Both the position numbers and the translations under genes were made by a program. Below are positions 1 through 4,994 of a stretch of 5,639 nucleotides of DNA, piece by piece; position 1 is the first letter of the stretch; every line of letters begins with the position of its first letter. This stretch comes from Frankiales bacterium (GTDB lineage: Bacteria > Actinomycetota > Actinomycetes > Mycobacteriales > SCTD01). Under the pieces are notes generated by a model. The model worked only from the letters and a program-made list of their open reading frames with translations, was not told the origin of the DNA and ran no database searches. The DNA is taken from positions 1-5,639 of the forward strand of contig JAODNB010000137.1 of assembly GCA_025464795.1 (NCBI GenBank), given 5' to 3'.

Positions 1-226
1 CGGCGAGGCGGAGGCACTCCGCCTCCGTCTGCAGGTCCGCCGGTACGGCCGTGACCGGACCATGGGCCGACAGCTCGGACACAGCCGCGTCGCAGGCTGC
101 GGCGTTCCGCGAGCTGATGACGACCGACGCTCCTGCATCGAGCAGGCCACGAGCGATCATGAGGCCGATGCCGCGGCTGCCGCCCGTGACGAGTGCGTGC
201 TTCCCGGTGAGGTCGAACAGTCCCAT
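1..226 (-). CDS. SDR family oxidoreductase, N-terminal part (runs off left edge)
   Basis: This is the first 75 codons of a short-chain dehydrogenase/reductase, an NAD(P)(H)-dependent oxidoreductase family with a Rossmann fold. The protein begins MGLFDLTGKHALVTGG and shows the cofactor glycine motif TGGSRGIG at residues 14-21. Strand 2 ends in ISSRN with Arg40, which usually favours NADP(H), and ADL at residues 63-65 gives the Asp that contacts adenine. The catalytic Ser-Tyr-Lys part lies beyond the window; full members are about 250 residues. The N-terminal pattern (GGSRGIG, MIA-GLL-AGA, ACD/ACA, ADL-EA) resembles from memory the RhlG-type ketoacyl reductase-like SDRs, but substrate cannot be assigned. 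The ATG at 226-224 has no Shine-Dalgarno. It lies six bases after a TAGGGT hexamer, so it is probably leaderless. It diverges from the gene at 337. Confidence 0.9.
   Translation of the reverse strand, partial: MGLFDLTGKHALVTGGSRGIGLMIARGLLDAGASVVISSRNAAACDAAVSELSAHGPVTAVPADLQTEAECLRLA
9..27. repeat. Short perfect inverted repeat inside the SDR coding region
   Basis: CGGAGGC (9-15) and GCCTCCG (21-27) flank the five-base loop ACTCC. It encodes part of the QTEAECLRLA stretch of the SDR protein, so its codons account for it. It could form a hairpin in the mRNA, but nothing indicates a function. Confidence 0.4.
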
Positions 227-232
227 GCCCCG

Positions 233-238
233 ACCCTA
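233..238 (-). promoter_or_regulatory. -10 element TAGGGT, probable leaderless promoter of the SDR gene
   Basis: On the minus strand TAGGGT matches the TANNNT -10 consensus and is followed by six bases and then the ATG at 226. Transcription would start at or within a base or two of the start codon. No purine-rich ribosome site and no clear -35 box are seen. The same hexamer and six-base gap occur before the VOC gene at 4572. Confidence 0.5.
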
Positions 239-260
239 GCGATGACCTTAGCCAGCCCTC

Positions 261-289
261 TTGCGGCCGTCCGCCGGGTGGCACAGGAT
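261..289 (+). promoter_or_regulatory. Possible promoter of the YegP-like/ABM/acyltransferase operon
   Basis: TTGCGG (261-266) and CAGGAT (284-289) are 17 bases apart, the usual sigma-70-type spacing, and lie in the 110-base gap between the divergent SDR and YegP-like genes. Both boxes are weak matches, so this is only the best candidate in the gap. It would leave a leader of roughly 40 bases before the GTG at 337. Confidence 0.25.
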
Positions 290-336
290 CGGTTCTGAGG
301 CGCCTCGTCCGGAGATGCCCGTTGATGGGAGATCCC

Positions 337-516
337 GTGGCTGGCAAGTTCGAGCTCAAGACGACGAAGTCCGGGCAGTTCATGTTCAACCTCAAGGCGG
401 GCAACGGGCAGATCATCGCCACGAGCGAGCACTACACGACCAAGGCTGCGGCGCTCAACGGCATCGAGAGCGTCAAGACGAACGCTGCTGACGCCGCGGT
501 GGACGACCAGACCTGA
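337..516 (+). CDS. YegP family (DUF1508) small protein
   Basis: A 59-residue protein made almost entirely of one DUF1508/YegP domain: MAGKFELKTTKSGQF, then FNLKAGNGQIIATSE, then a Tyr-Lys-ala stretch and NGIESVKTNA. The signature is the NLKAGNGQ-I--SE core and the NGI-SVK end. E. coli YegP carries two such units in tandem; here there is one, a common bacterial form. The fold is a small beta-beta-alpha unit and the biochemical role is not established. I chose the GTG at 337 over upstream in-frame TTG (322) and ATG (325) because GGGAG at 327-331 sits five bases before it and because family members typically begin MAGKFE. It is likely the first gene of an operon with the ABM gene 21 bases downstream. 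The C-terminal tail is acidic and probably disordered. Confidence 0.85.
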   Translation: MAGKFELKTTKSGQFMFNLKAGNGQIIATSEHYTTKAAALNGIESVKTNAADAAVDDQT

Positions 517-537
517 TCGACCTGCGAGGCTAGGGGC

Positions 538-822
538 ATGGTCCTCGAGGTGGCGCAGTTCGACATCACCCCGGGTTCGGAGGAGGCCTTCGCGGCTGCG
601 TACGCGCAGGCCCGCGAGCTGCTCGCCTCGAGCCCGGGGTGCGACGCAGTCCGCATGACGCGGGGAGTGGAGACGCCGACGCGCTTCCTGCTGGTGGTCG
701 AGTGGTCCTCGCTGGCAGCCCACGAGGACTTCCGCGCCAGCGACCGGTTCCCGCAGTGGCGGGCCCTGATCGGTCCGCACTTCGCCGCGCCACCGCTCGT
801 GGAGCACTACCAGACGATCTGA
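538..822 (+). CDS. Antibiotic biosynthesis monooxygenase (ABM) domain protein
   Basis: A 94-residue protein filling a single ABM dimeric alpha/beta-barrel domain. Strand 1 is VLEVAQFDITPG (residues 2-13), then the helix EEAFAAAYAQARELLASSPG (15-34), the strand around DAVRMTRGVE, the strand FLLVVEWSS (about 50-58), and the helix AHEDFRAS and FPQWRALI, ending in LVEHYQTI. In this superfamily some members are cofactor-free quinone-forming oxygenases (the ActVA-Orf6 type) and many others are uncharacterised, so the substrate cannot be read from sequence. It is a soluble protein with no signal peptide. The ATG at 538 has GAGG at 526-529 eight bases upstream. It lies 21 bases after the YegP-like gene and 28 bases before the acyltransferase, which suggests one transcript. 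Confidence 0.85.
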   Translation: MVLEVAQFDITPGSEEAFAAAYAQARELLASSPGCDAVRMTRGVETPTRFLLVVEWSSLAAHEDFRASDRFPQWRALIGPHFAAPPLVEHYQTI

Positions 823-850
823 CCCTCGCCCCCCTTCCGACGGAGCGCCC

Positions 851-2227
851 GTGTCCTTCCTGCCGTCCCTCATGCCTGTGACCGACGCGATGTTCCTCAT
901 CCCGGAGTCACGGGAGCAGCCGATGCACATCGGCAGCCTCCAGCTGTTCCGCCCCCCGGCAGGGGCTGGTCCTGACTTCCTCACGGACCTGTACAACCAG
1001 GCACTCGCCACCACCAACCTCGCGCCGCAGTTCCGGAAGCGCCCCGTGCGGACCTGGTCCAGCGGTCGTCAGTGGGCCTGGGAGGACGACAACCAGATCG
1101 ACCTCGAGCACCACGTACGGCACTCCGCCCTTCCGCGTCCCGGCCGCATCCGCGAGCTGCTCGCCCTCACGTCACGGCTGCACTCGACCCCCCTCGACCG
1201 GCAGCGCCCGCTGTGGGAGGCACACCTCATCGAGGGGCTCGAGGACGGCCGCTTCGCGGTCTACACGAAGCTGCACCACGCCGTCATGGACGGGGTGTCC
1301 GCGTCGCGGCTCATCGAGAGCAGCCTGTCGACCGACCCCAACAAGACCGATACCCCGATGCCGTTCGCCGAACGCCCGCGAAAGGCTCGCCAGAAGCCCG
1401 GCTTCAGCCTGGCTTCCCTTGTCAGTACGGGAGTCTCGGCCGCTGGAGACGTGGTCGGCCTCGCACCGCACCTGCTGTCGGTCGCCCACGACGCGATCCG
1501 CCAGACGGGAGGTCCGCTGCCGGGTCAGGCGCCTCGGACGATGCTCAACGTCCCCATCACCGGCAGCCGGCGCTTCGCTGCCGACGCTTGGGACCTCGAG
1601 CGCATGCGTGCTGTGGCCAAGGGTGCGGACGCGACGCTCAACGACGTCGTGCTCGCGATGTCCTCTGCCGCGCTGCGCGCCTACCTCATCGCGCAGGACG
1701 CCCTGCCGTCTCAGCCGCTCATCGCCATGGCTCCGGTGTCGCTCCGGACCGAGGAGGCGAAGGACGACGGTGGCAACGCGGTCGGCGCCATCCTGTGCAA
1801 CCTCGGCACGCACCTGGCCGATCCGGAGGAGCGGATGATCACCGTCCGCGACTCGATGGGTCAGGGCAAGGCCGGGCTGGCCTCGCTGTCGCCGTTGCAG
1901 GTCTCAGCGCTCAGTGCGGTCACGATGTCCCCGATCCTGCTCTACGGGGTGCTCGGCGTACCGCCCCTGCTCCCGCCGCCGTTCAACATCGTGATCTCGA
2001 ACGTGCCCGGGCCGCGCAAGCCGCTCTACTGGAACGGCGCCCGGCTGGAGGGCAGCTACCCCCTTTCGATCCCGACCGCGGGACAGGCCGTCAACATCAC
2101 GTGCTCGTCGTACGACGGGAAGATGGCCTTCGGCCTCGTCGGCTGCCGGCGGTCCCTGCCGCACCTCCAGACCCTCCTGGTCGGTCTCGAGGACGGCCTC
2201 GCAGGCCTGGAGAAGGCCTTCCTGTAG
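851..2227 (+). CDS. Wax ester synthase/diacylglycerol acyltransferase (WS/DGAT) family O-acyltransferase
   Basis: A 458-residue, full-length member of the WS/DGAT family, which transfers acyl groups from acyl-CoA to fatty alcohols or diacylglycerol, making storage wax esters or triacylglycerol at the membrane or lipid-droplet surface. The catalytic motif is HHAVMDG at residues 142-148, with His143 as the expected base and Asp147. Other family landmarks are PLW at 130-132, NDVVLA at 264-269, MAPVSLR at 293-299, the GN at 308-309, SNVPGPRK at 383-390, and the PLSIPTAGQAVNI region near 404-416. The GTG at 851 is supported by GGAG at 842-845, five bases upstream, and by the family-like opening MSFLPSLMPVTDAMFL. 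Actinobacteria often have many paralogues with different preferences, so whether this one makes wax ester, triacylglycerol or another ester is open. It appears to be the last gene of the operon that starts at 337. Confidence 0.95.
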   Translation: MSFLPSLMPVTDAMFLIPESREQPMHIGSLQLFRPPAGAGPDFLTDLYNQALATTNLAPQFRKRPVRTWSSGRQWAWEDDNQIDLEHHVRHSALPRPGRIRELLALTSRLHSTPLDRQRPLWEAHLIEGLEDGRFAVYTKLHHAVMDGVSASRLIESSLSTDPNKTDTPMPFAERPRKARQKPGFSLASLVSTGVSAAGDVVGLAPHLLSVAHDAIRQTGGPLPGQAPRTMLNVPITGSRRFAADAWDLERMRAVAKGADATLNDVVLAMSSAALRAYLIAQDALPSQPLIAMAPVSLRTEEAKDDGGNAVGAILCNLGTHLADPEERMITVRDSMGQGKAGLASLSPLQVSALSAVTMSPILLYGVLGVPPLLPPPFNIVISNVPGPRKPLYWNGARLEGSYPLSIPTAGQAVNITCSSYDGKMAFGLVGCRRSLPHLQTLLVGLEDGLAGLEKAFL

Positions 2228-2234
2228 GTCTCGG

Positions 2235-2268
2235 GGTGCATGCCTCCCGGCTCAGTGGGTAGGGCACC
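2235..2268 (+). terminator. Possible hairpin terminator after the acyltransferase
   Basis: An imperfect stem begins eight bases after the TAG stop. GGTGC (2235-2239) pairs with GCACC (2264-2268), and CCTCCC (2243-2248) pairs with GGG plus AGG (2257-2263). There is a three-base bulge on the left, a one-base bulge on the right and an eight-base loop. No T tract follows. Actinobacterial terminators often lack one, so a role in ending the upstream operon is plausible but weakly supported. Confidence 0.35.
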
Positions 2269-2279
2269 AATGCTAGAAA

Positions 2280-2299
2280 GTTCAAGGAAGTACTTGAAC
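2280..2299 (+). promoter_or_regulatory. Inverted repeat, candidate operator overlapping the YceI -35 box
   Basis: A perfect 7-base inverted repeat, GTTCAAG (2280-2286) and CTTGAAC (2293-2299), has a six-base spacer. The right arm contains the TTGAAC -35 box, so a dimeric regulator bound here would block RNA polymerase. The size and symmetry suit a winged-helix dimer such as a MarR-family repressor, and YceI genes in actinobacteria are often linked to MarR regulators. No regulator gene lies next to it, so the protein is unknown. Confidence 0.55.
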
Positions 2300-2322
2300 G
2301 TGCAATAAAATCGAGGTATGGT
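2294..2322 (+). promoter_or_regulatory. Strong housekeeping-type promoter of the YceI gene
   Basis: TTGAAC (2294-2299) and TATGGT (2317-2322) are separated by exactly 17 bases, a near-ideal sigma-70/HrdB-type promoter. The expected start is about 2329, leaving a leader of roughly 30 bases before the ATG at 2361. The stretch around it is markedly AT-richer than the rest of the window. This is the best-defined promoter in the window. Confidence 0.7.
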
Positions 2323-2342
2323 TGTTGTAGATGCAAACAACC
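2320..2342 (+). promoter_or_regulatory. Second inverted repeat over the -10 box and transcription start of YceI
   Basis: GGTTGTT (2320-2326) and AACAACC (2336-2342) form a perfect 7-base inverted repeat with a nine-base spacer. It overlaps the end of the -10 box and the expected start site. It could be a second operator or a small hairpin at the 5' end of the mRNA. The nested pattern TTG-N6-CAA (2325-2336) also occurs at 2294-2305. Confidence 0.4.
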
Positions 2343-2360
2343 CCTACGAAGGAGCCCGCC

Positions 2361-2912
2361 ATGACCGCCCCCACCGTCACAGAACTCTCCGGCACCTATG
2401 CCCTCGACGCGACCCACACCCGCCTCGGCTTCACCGCGCGCCACGCGATGGTGACCAAGGTCCGCGGCAGCTTCGACACCTTCGAGGGCACTGCCCAGCT
2501 GGACTTCCAGGACCCGACCAAGAGCACCGCCACGGTGTCGTTCGACATCGCGAGCATCAGCACCGGCCAGAAGCAGCGTGACGAGCACCTGCGCACCAAC
2601 GACTTCTTCGACGCCGAGACCTACCCCAAGGGCGAGTTCGTCAGCACGGGCGTGACGAAGGTCAACGACGACACCTTCGAGATGGTCGGCGACCTCACCC
2701 TCAAGGGCGTGACCAAGCCGATCACCATCACCTGGGAGCACACCGGCACCGCGACCGACCCCTACAACAACCTGCGCGCCGGCTTCGAGGGCCGCGCGAC
2801 CATCAACCGCAAGGACTGGGGCATCACCTACAACGCCGCCCTCGAGGCCGGCGGCGTCATGATCAGCGACAAGATCAACCTCGAGTTCGACGTCTCGGCC
2901 ATCAAGGGCTAG
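2361..2912 (+). CDS. YceI family protein (lipocalin-like, isoprenoid-binding fold)
   Basis: A 183-residue YceI-domain protein. It has the opening YALDATHTRLGFTARHAMVTKVRG (about residues 12-35), the RTNDFFDAETYPKGEF signature, the GDLTLKGVTKPI motif, and the C-terminal NRKDWGITYN with GGVMISDKINLEFDVSAI. Members fold as an extended antiparallel beta-barrel that holds a polyprenyl-type lipid; roles proposed include isoprenoid binding and stress or acid response. There is no signal peptide, so this form should be cytoplasmic, unlike periplasmic E. coli YceI. The ATG at 2361 has GAAGGAG at 2348-2354, six bases upstream. The in-frame ATG at 2331 lies almost at the predicted transcription start and lacks such a site. 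The gene stands alone with its own promoter, putative operators and terminator. It ends with two consecutive TAG stops. Confidence 0.95.
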   Translation: MTAPTVTELSGTYALDATHTRLGFTARHAMVTKVRGSFDTFEGTAQLDFQDPTKSTATVSFDIASISTGQKQRDEHLRTNDFFDAETYPKGEFVSTGVTKVNDDTFEMVGDLTLKGVTKPITITWEHTGTATDPYNNLRAGFEGRATINRKDWGITYNAALEAGGVMISDKINLEFDVSAIKG

Positions 2913-2921
2913 TAGCCCCCG

Positions 2922-2969
2922 ACGAAAGCGCCGTCCTCCCTACGGGGAAGGCGGCGCTTCGTGGTTTCT
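2922..2969 (+). terminator. Intrinsic terminator of YceI with C(UACG)G tetraloop
   Basis: A long stem starts nine bases after the first TAG stop. The left arm is 2922-2940 and the right arm 2945-2962, pairing ACGAA, then GCGCCG, then further C/G pairs up to CCC/GGG, with one bulged A, one C-A mismatch and one wobble. The loop TACG closed by C and G is a stable UNCG-type tetraloop. A short T-rich stretch (TTTCT, 2965-2969) follows. The stem overlaps the last codons and stop of the convergent dehalogenase gene. Confidence 0.85.
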
Positions 2970-3897
2970 CACCGAGTGCGTTCGCGCGATGACGTCGGCC
3001 AGCTCGCCGGGGGAGTCCTCCTGCAGGAAGTGCCCGCCGCGCACAACGTGGCTGGTCGTGCCCGGCACGAGGTCCGCGAAGACCTCAGCCCAGCCGGCAG
3101 TTGCCGGGTCGCCGTCGGAGTACGCCGTGACGAAGGGCTTCCTCCACTGGCGCAGGACGTCCGCCGTACCGCGGTTGATGCGCCCCCGGATCGTTGCGAG
3201 TCAGCGGGATCAGCGCCGACATCTGGCGGAGCCCCGCCTGGAAGCCCTCGTCGGGGAACGGCGCGTCGTAGGCCGCGAGCTCGTCCGCGGACAGCGAGCT
3301 CGTGGTGGCGAAGTCGACGAGCACCGAGGCCGTGAACGTCGGTTGTCGCAAGGACAGCAGCACGTAGTCGAGCAACGCCTCCTGGATCACGACCCGCTCG
3401 TCGTCGGTGCCGTGCACCGTCCAGGTCAGGCGTCCCTCCAGGTCGGGGTCTGCCGTGTGCAGGATCGTGTTCGCGGCGACGACCGCCGCGAACCGCTCGG
3501 GCTGGCGGGCCAGCACGCCGAGGCCGATGGGTCCGCCCCAGTCCTGGGCGACCAGCGTGATGCCGGTGAGGTCCAGGGCGGTGACCAGGTCCGTGACCCA
3601 CCCGATGTGGCTCTTCAACGTGTACGCCGTGCGGCTGGTCGGCTTGTCGGAACGGCCGTACCCGATGAGGTCTGGCGCGAGAGCCCGGATCCCTCGGTCT
3701 CCCAGCTCCTTCAGCACGTGCCTGTACAGGTAGGACCACGTCGGCTGCCCGTGCATCAGCAGCACGGCCGGCCCGTCCTCCGGTCCAACCGCCGCGTAGT
3801 GCATCCGCAGCCCCTCACCCACCTGGACGTACCGCGGGAGGAACGGGTAGTCGGGCAGGTCGTCGAACCGCTCGTCCGGGGTGCGCACGGAGTCCAC
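2940..3897 (-). pseudogene. Haloalkane dehalogenase-like alpha/beta hydrolase, split by a +1 frameshift
   Basis: Two reading frames together make a complete subfamily-I haloalkane dehalogenase-like hydrolase of about 318 residues (family about 300), enzymes that replace a halide on an alkane with hydroxyl. The first frame has LLMHGQPTW (oxyanion region), LVAQDWGG with nucleophile Asp119 and halide-binding Trp120, and YDAPFPDE in the cap domain, ending near RNDPGA. One extra base within 3180-3187 shifts the frame. As written it runs out of homology and stops at 3085. The other frame then reads INRGTADVLRQW, AYSDGDP with the acid Asp263, and GGHFLQED with His289, stopping at 2940. The unshifted product would lack the acid and His and should be inactive. 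The GTG at 3897 is chosen because TAGCGT lies seven bases upstream and relatives begin similarly (LRTPDERF); GTG 3906 is an alternative. Cause: recent mutation or sequencing error; programmed shifting is less likely. Confidence 0.88.
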
Positions 3898-3904
3898 GCT
3901 GCGC

Positions 3905-3910
3905 ACGCTA
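3905..3910 (-). promoter_or_regulatory. -10 element TAGCGT, probable leaderless promoter of the dehalogenase-like gene
   Basis: On the minus strand TAGCGT fits TANNNT and is followed by seven bases and then GTG at 3897, the geometry of a leaderless start. No Shine-Dalgarno is seen before this GTG or before the alternative GTG at 3906. If this box is real, 3906 cannot be the start from this promoter, because it lies inside the box. Confidence 0.4.
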
Positions 3911-3914
3911 GCCC

Positions 3915-3920
3915 TACGCT
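3915..3920 (+). promoter_or_regulatory. -10 element TACGCT, probable promoter of the DedA-like gene
   Basis: TACGCT fits TANNNT and lies nine bases before the ATG at 3930, leaving a leader of zero to about three bases. There is no convincing ribosome site. It is four bases from the opposing -10 box of the divergent dehalogenase-like gene, so the two promoters are back to back. Confidence 0.4.
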
Positions 3921-3929
3921 GGGTCCACG

Positions 3930-4553
3930 ATGAACCAGGCGAAGCTGTGCGGTGCCGGTCTGATCGCAGGCGCCGTCGCGGCCTACGCGCTCAGCCTGGC
4001 GACCCCGTCGCTGCTGGCCCATCACTCGCTGCTGCTCGAGGCGTTCTCCGGCAACGTCCCGTCGGTCATCACCGGGGGAGCGCGAGTGCGTACGGGCCAC
4101 GAGTCGCTGCTGCTCGTCCTCGTGGCCCCGGTGCTCGGGGTGCTGTTCTACGACGTCTTCTTCTGGTGGGCCGGGCGGCTGTGGGGCAACACGGTCCTGA
4201 TCCGGTTCGCGCGGACTCCCAAGGCTCGTCAGCGGCTGCTGCGGACGGAGGGGTGGGTGGCGCGTCGCGGCTTCTGGACGCTGCTGGTGTCGTACTTCCT
4301 GCCCGTCCCCAACGCGGCGCTCTACGTCCTCTGCGGTACGAGCGGCATGCGCCTGGGTGTCTTCCTGCTCGGCGACGCGCTCGGAACGCTGCTCTGGACA
4401 AGCTTCATCGCGGCCCTGGGTTGGCAGATCGGCAAGCCTGCACTGGACGTCGTCGACGCCATCAACCACTACTCCCTCATCCTCACCGTGGCCCTCGTCG
4501 CCGGCGTGCTGCTCCTGTCCAGGGCCCGTCGCCGCCGGGCACGCAGCCAGTGA
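3930..4553 (+). CDS. DedA/VTT-type integral membrane protein
   Basis: A 207-residue membrane protein of the DedA (SNARE-associated, VTT) superfamily. Hydrophobic segments are seen at about residues 7-29, 59-81, 114-137, 142-165 and 181-197, with a very basic tail (RARRRRARSQ) that should lie in the cytoplasm. The segment LGVLFYDVFFWWAGRLWG (69-86) matches the DedA pattern of an acidic residue followed by Tyr/Trp and GR--G, with Asp75 in the acidic position. SYFLPVPNAALYVLCG (121-136) followed by GVFLLGDALGTLLWTSF matches the VTT re-entrant and helix block. Bacterial DedA proteins act in membrane homeostasis, including undecaprenyl phosphate or phospholipid translocation. Here the arginines usual in the R-F-P---R part are Tyr122 and Asn128, so this may be a divergent branch and transport function is not assured. 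Start ATG follows a -10 box by nine bases. The VOC gene starts 18 bases after its stop. Confidence 0.8.
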   Translation: MNQAKLCGAGLIAGAVAAYALSLATPSLLAHHSLLLEAFSGNVPSVITGGARVRTGHESLLLVLVAPVLGVLFYDVFFWWAGRLWGNTVLIRFARTPKARQRLLRTEGWVARRGFWTLLVSYFLPVPNAALYVLCGTSGMRLGVFLLGDALGTLLWTSFIAALGWQIGKPALDVVDAINHYSLILTVALVAGVLLLSRARRRRARSQ

Positions 4554-4559
4554 TGCCCG

Positions 4560-4565
4560 TAGGGT
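4560..4565 (+). promoter_or_regulatory. -10 element TAGGGT, probable leaderless promoter of the VOC gene
   Basis: TAGGGT lies in the 18-base gap after the DedA-like gene and is followed by six bases and the ATG at 4572. No ribosome site precedes this ATG, so a leaderless transcript would explain how it is started. The gene could also be read through from the DedA-like gene. Confidence 0.5.
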
Positions 4566-4571
4566 CGGCTG

Positions 4572-4955
4572 ATGGCATCGGTCAGGCAGGTCCAGGTCAC
4601 CTTCGACTGCGCCGAGCCCCAGCGGGTGGCGCGCTTCTGGTGCGAGGTGCTGGGCTACGTCCAGCAGCACGACGAGGACGCCTCGTGGTCTGCGGCCAGC
4701 GATCCCACGGGGACCGGTCCGCGACTGTTCTTCCAGCGCGTGCCCGAGGGCAAGGTCGGGAAGAACCGCGTGCACCTGGACGTCCGGGTCGGCACGGGGC
4801 TCGTCGGTGACGAGCGGCTGGCTGTGCTCGCGTCCGAGTGCGCACGGCTCGTCGCACTGGGTGCGGTGCGCGGCACCCTGCTGCTCGCCGACGAGGAGAA
4901 CGAGTCGTGTCAGGTGATGCAGGACGTCGAGGGCAACGAGTTCTGCCTCGACTGA
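4572..4955 (+). CDS. VOC superfamily (glyoxalase-like domain) protein
   Basis: A 127-residue single-domain protein of the vicinal oxygen chelate superfamily, glyoxalase-like type. It opens VQVTFDCAEPQRVARFWCEVLGY (residues 7-29), the usual first beta strand plus helix of a beta-alpha-beta-beta-beta module. It continues with RLFFQRVPEGKVGKNRVHLDV (51-71) and ends VMQDVEGNEFCLD (115-127). His68 and Glu123 fall at positions that often bind metal, but the first-strand ligand is not His (VTF), so the metal site may be incomplete. Many actinobacterial proteins of this shape have no known substrate, and neither lactoylglutathione lyase nor resistance can be claimed. It is soluble, without signal peptide. 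It sits 18 bases after the DedA-like gene and 39 before the PucR-type gene, each apparently with its own -10 box. Confidence 0.85.
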   Translation: MASVRQVQVTFDCAEPQRVARFWCEVLGYVQQHDEDASWSAASDPTGTGPRLFFQRVPEGKVGKNRVHLDVRVGTGLVGDERLAVLASECARLVALGAVRGTLLLADEENESCQVMQDVEGNEFCLD

Positions 4956-4966
4956 GCAGCTCCCAC

Positions 4967-4972
4967 TAGGGT
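4967..4972 (+). promoter_or_regulatory. -10 element TAGGGT upstream of the PucR-type regulator
   Basis: TAGGGT fits TANNNT and lies in the 39-base gap after the VOC gene. It is 22 bases before the GTG at 4995, so unlike the leaderless genes this transcript would have a short leader of about 15 bases. That leader holds the ribosome site GAAGGGGG (4983-4990). No clear -35 box is seen. Confidence 0.4.
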
Positions 4973-4994
4973 CAGGCCCGACGAAGGGGGTGCG

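Noticed and set aside
157..1017. A 286-codon minus-strand open frame across the SDR start, YegP-like and ABM genes
   Set aside because: No domain is recognisable and it overlaps four well-supported genes in other frames; it is a by-product of high GC at third positions.
1072..2262. A 396-codon plus-strand open frame inside the acyltransferase gene
   Set aside because: The product is Arg/Ala/Pro-rich without motifs, while the overlapping frame carries all WS/DGAT motifs.
2331..2360. Upstream ATG at 2331 as the YceI start, adding ten residues
   Set aside because: It lies at the predicted transcription start, inside an inverted repeat, and has no ribosome site. The ATG at 2361 has GAAGGAG six bases upstream.
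3180..3187. Programmed ribosomal frameshifting as the explanation for the split dehalogenase
   Set aside because: There is no known slippery heptamer suited to the required shift, no obvious stimulating structure, and hydrolases of this family are not known to use recoding. Mutation or sequencing error is simpler.
2989..3933. A 314-codon plus-strand open frame opposite the dehalogenase-like gene
   Set aside because: It has no recognisable domain, and both frames of the dehalogenase-like gene on the other strand show conserved catalytic motifs.
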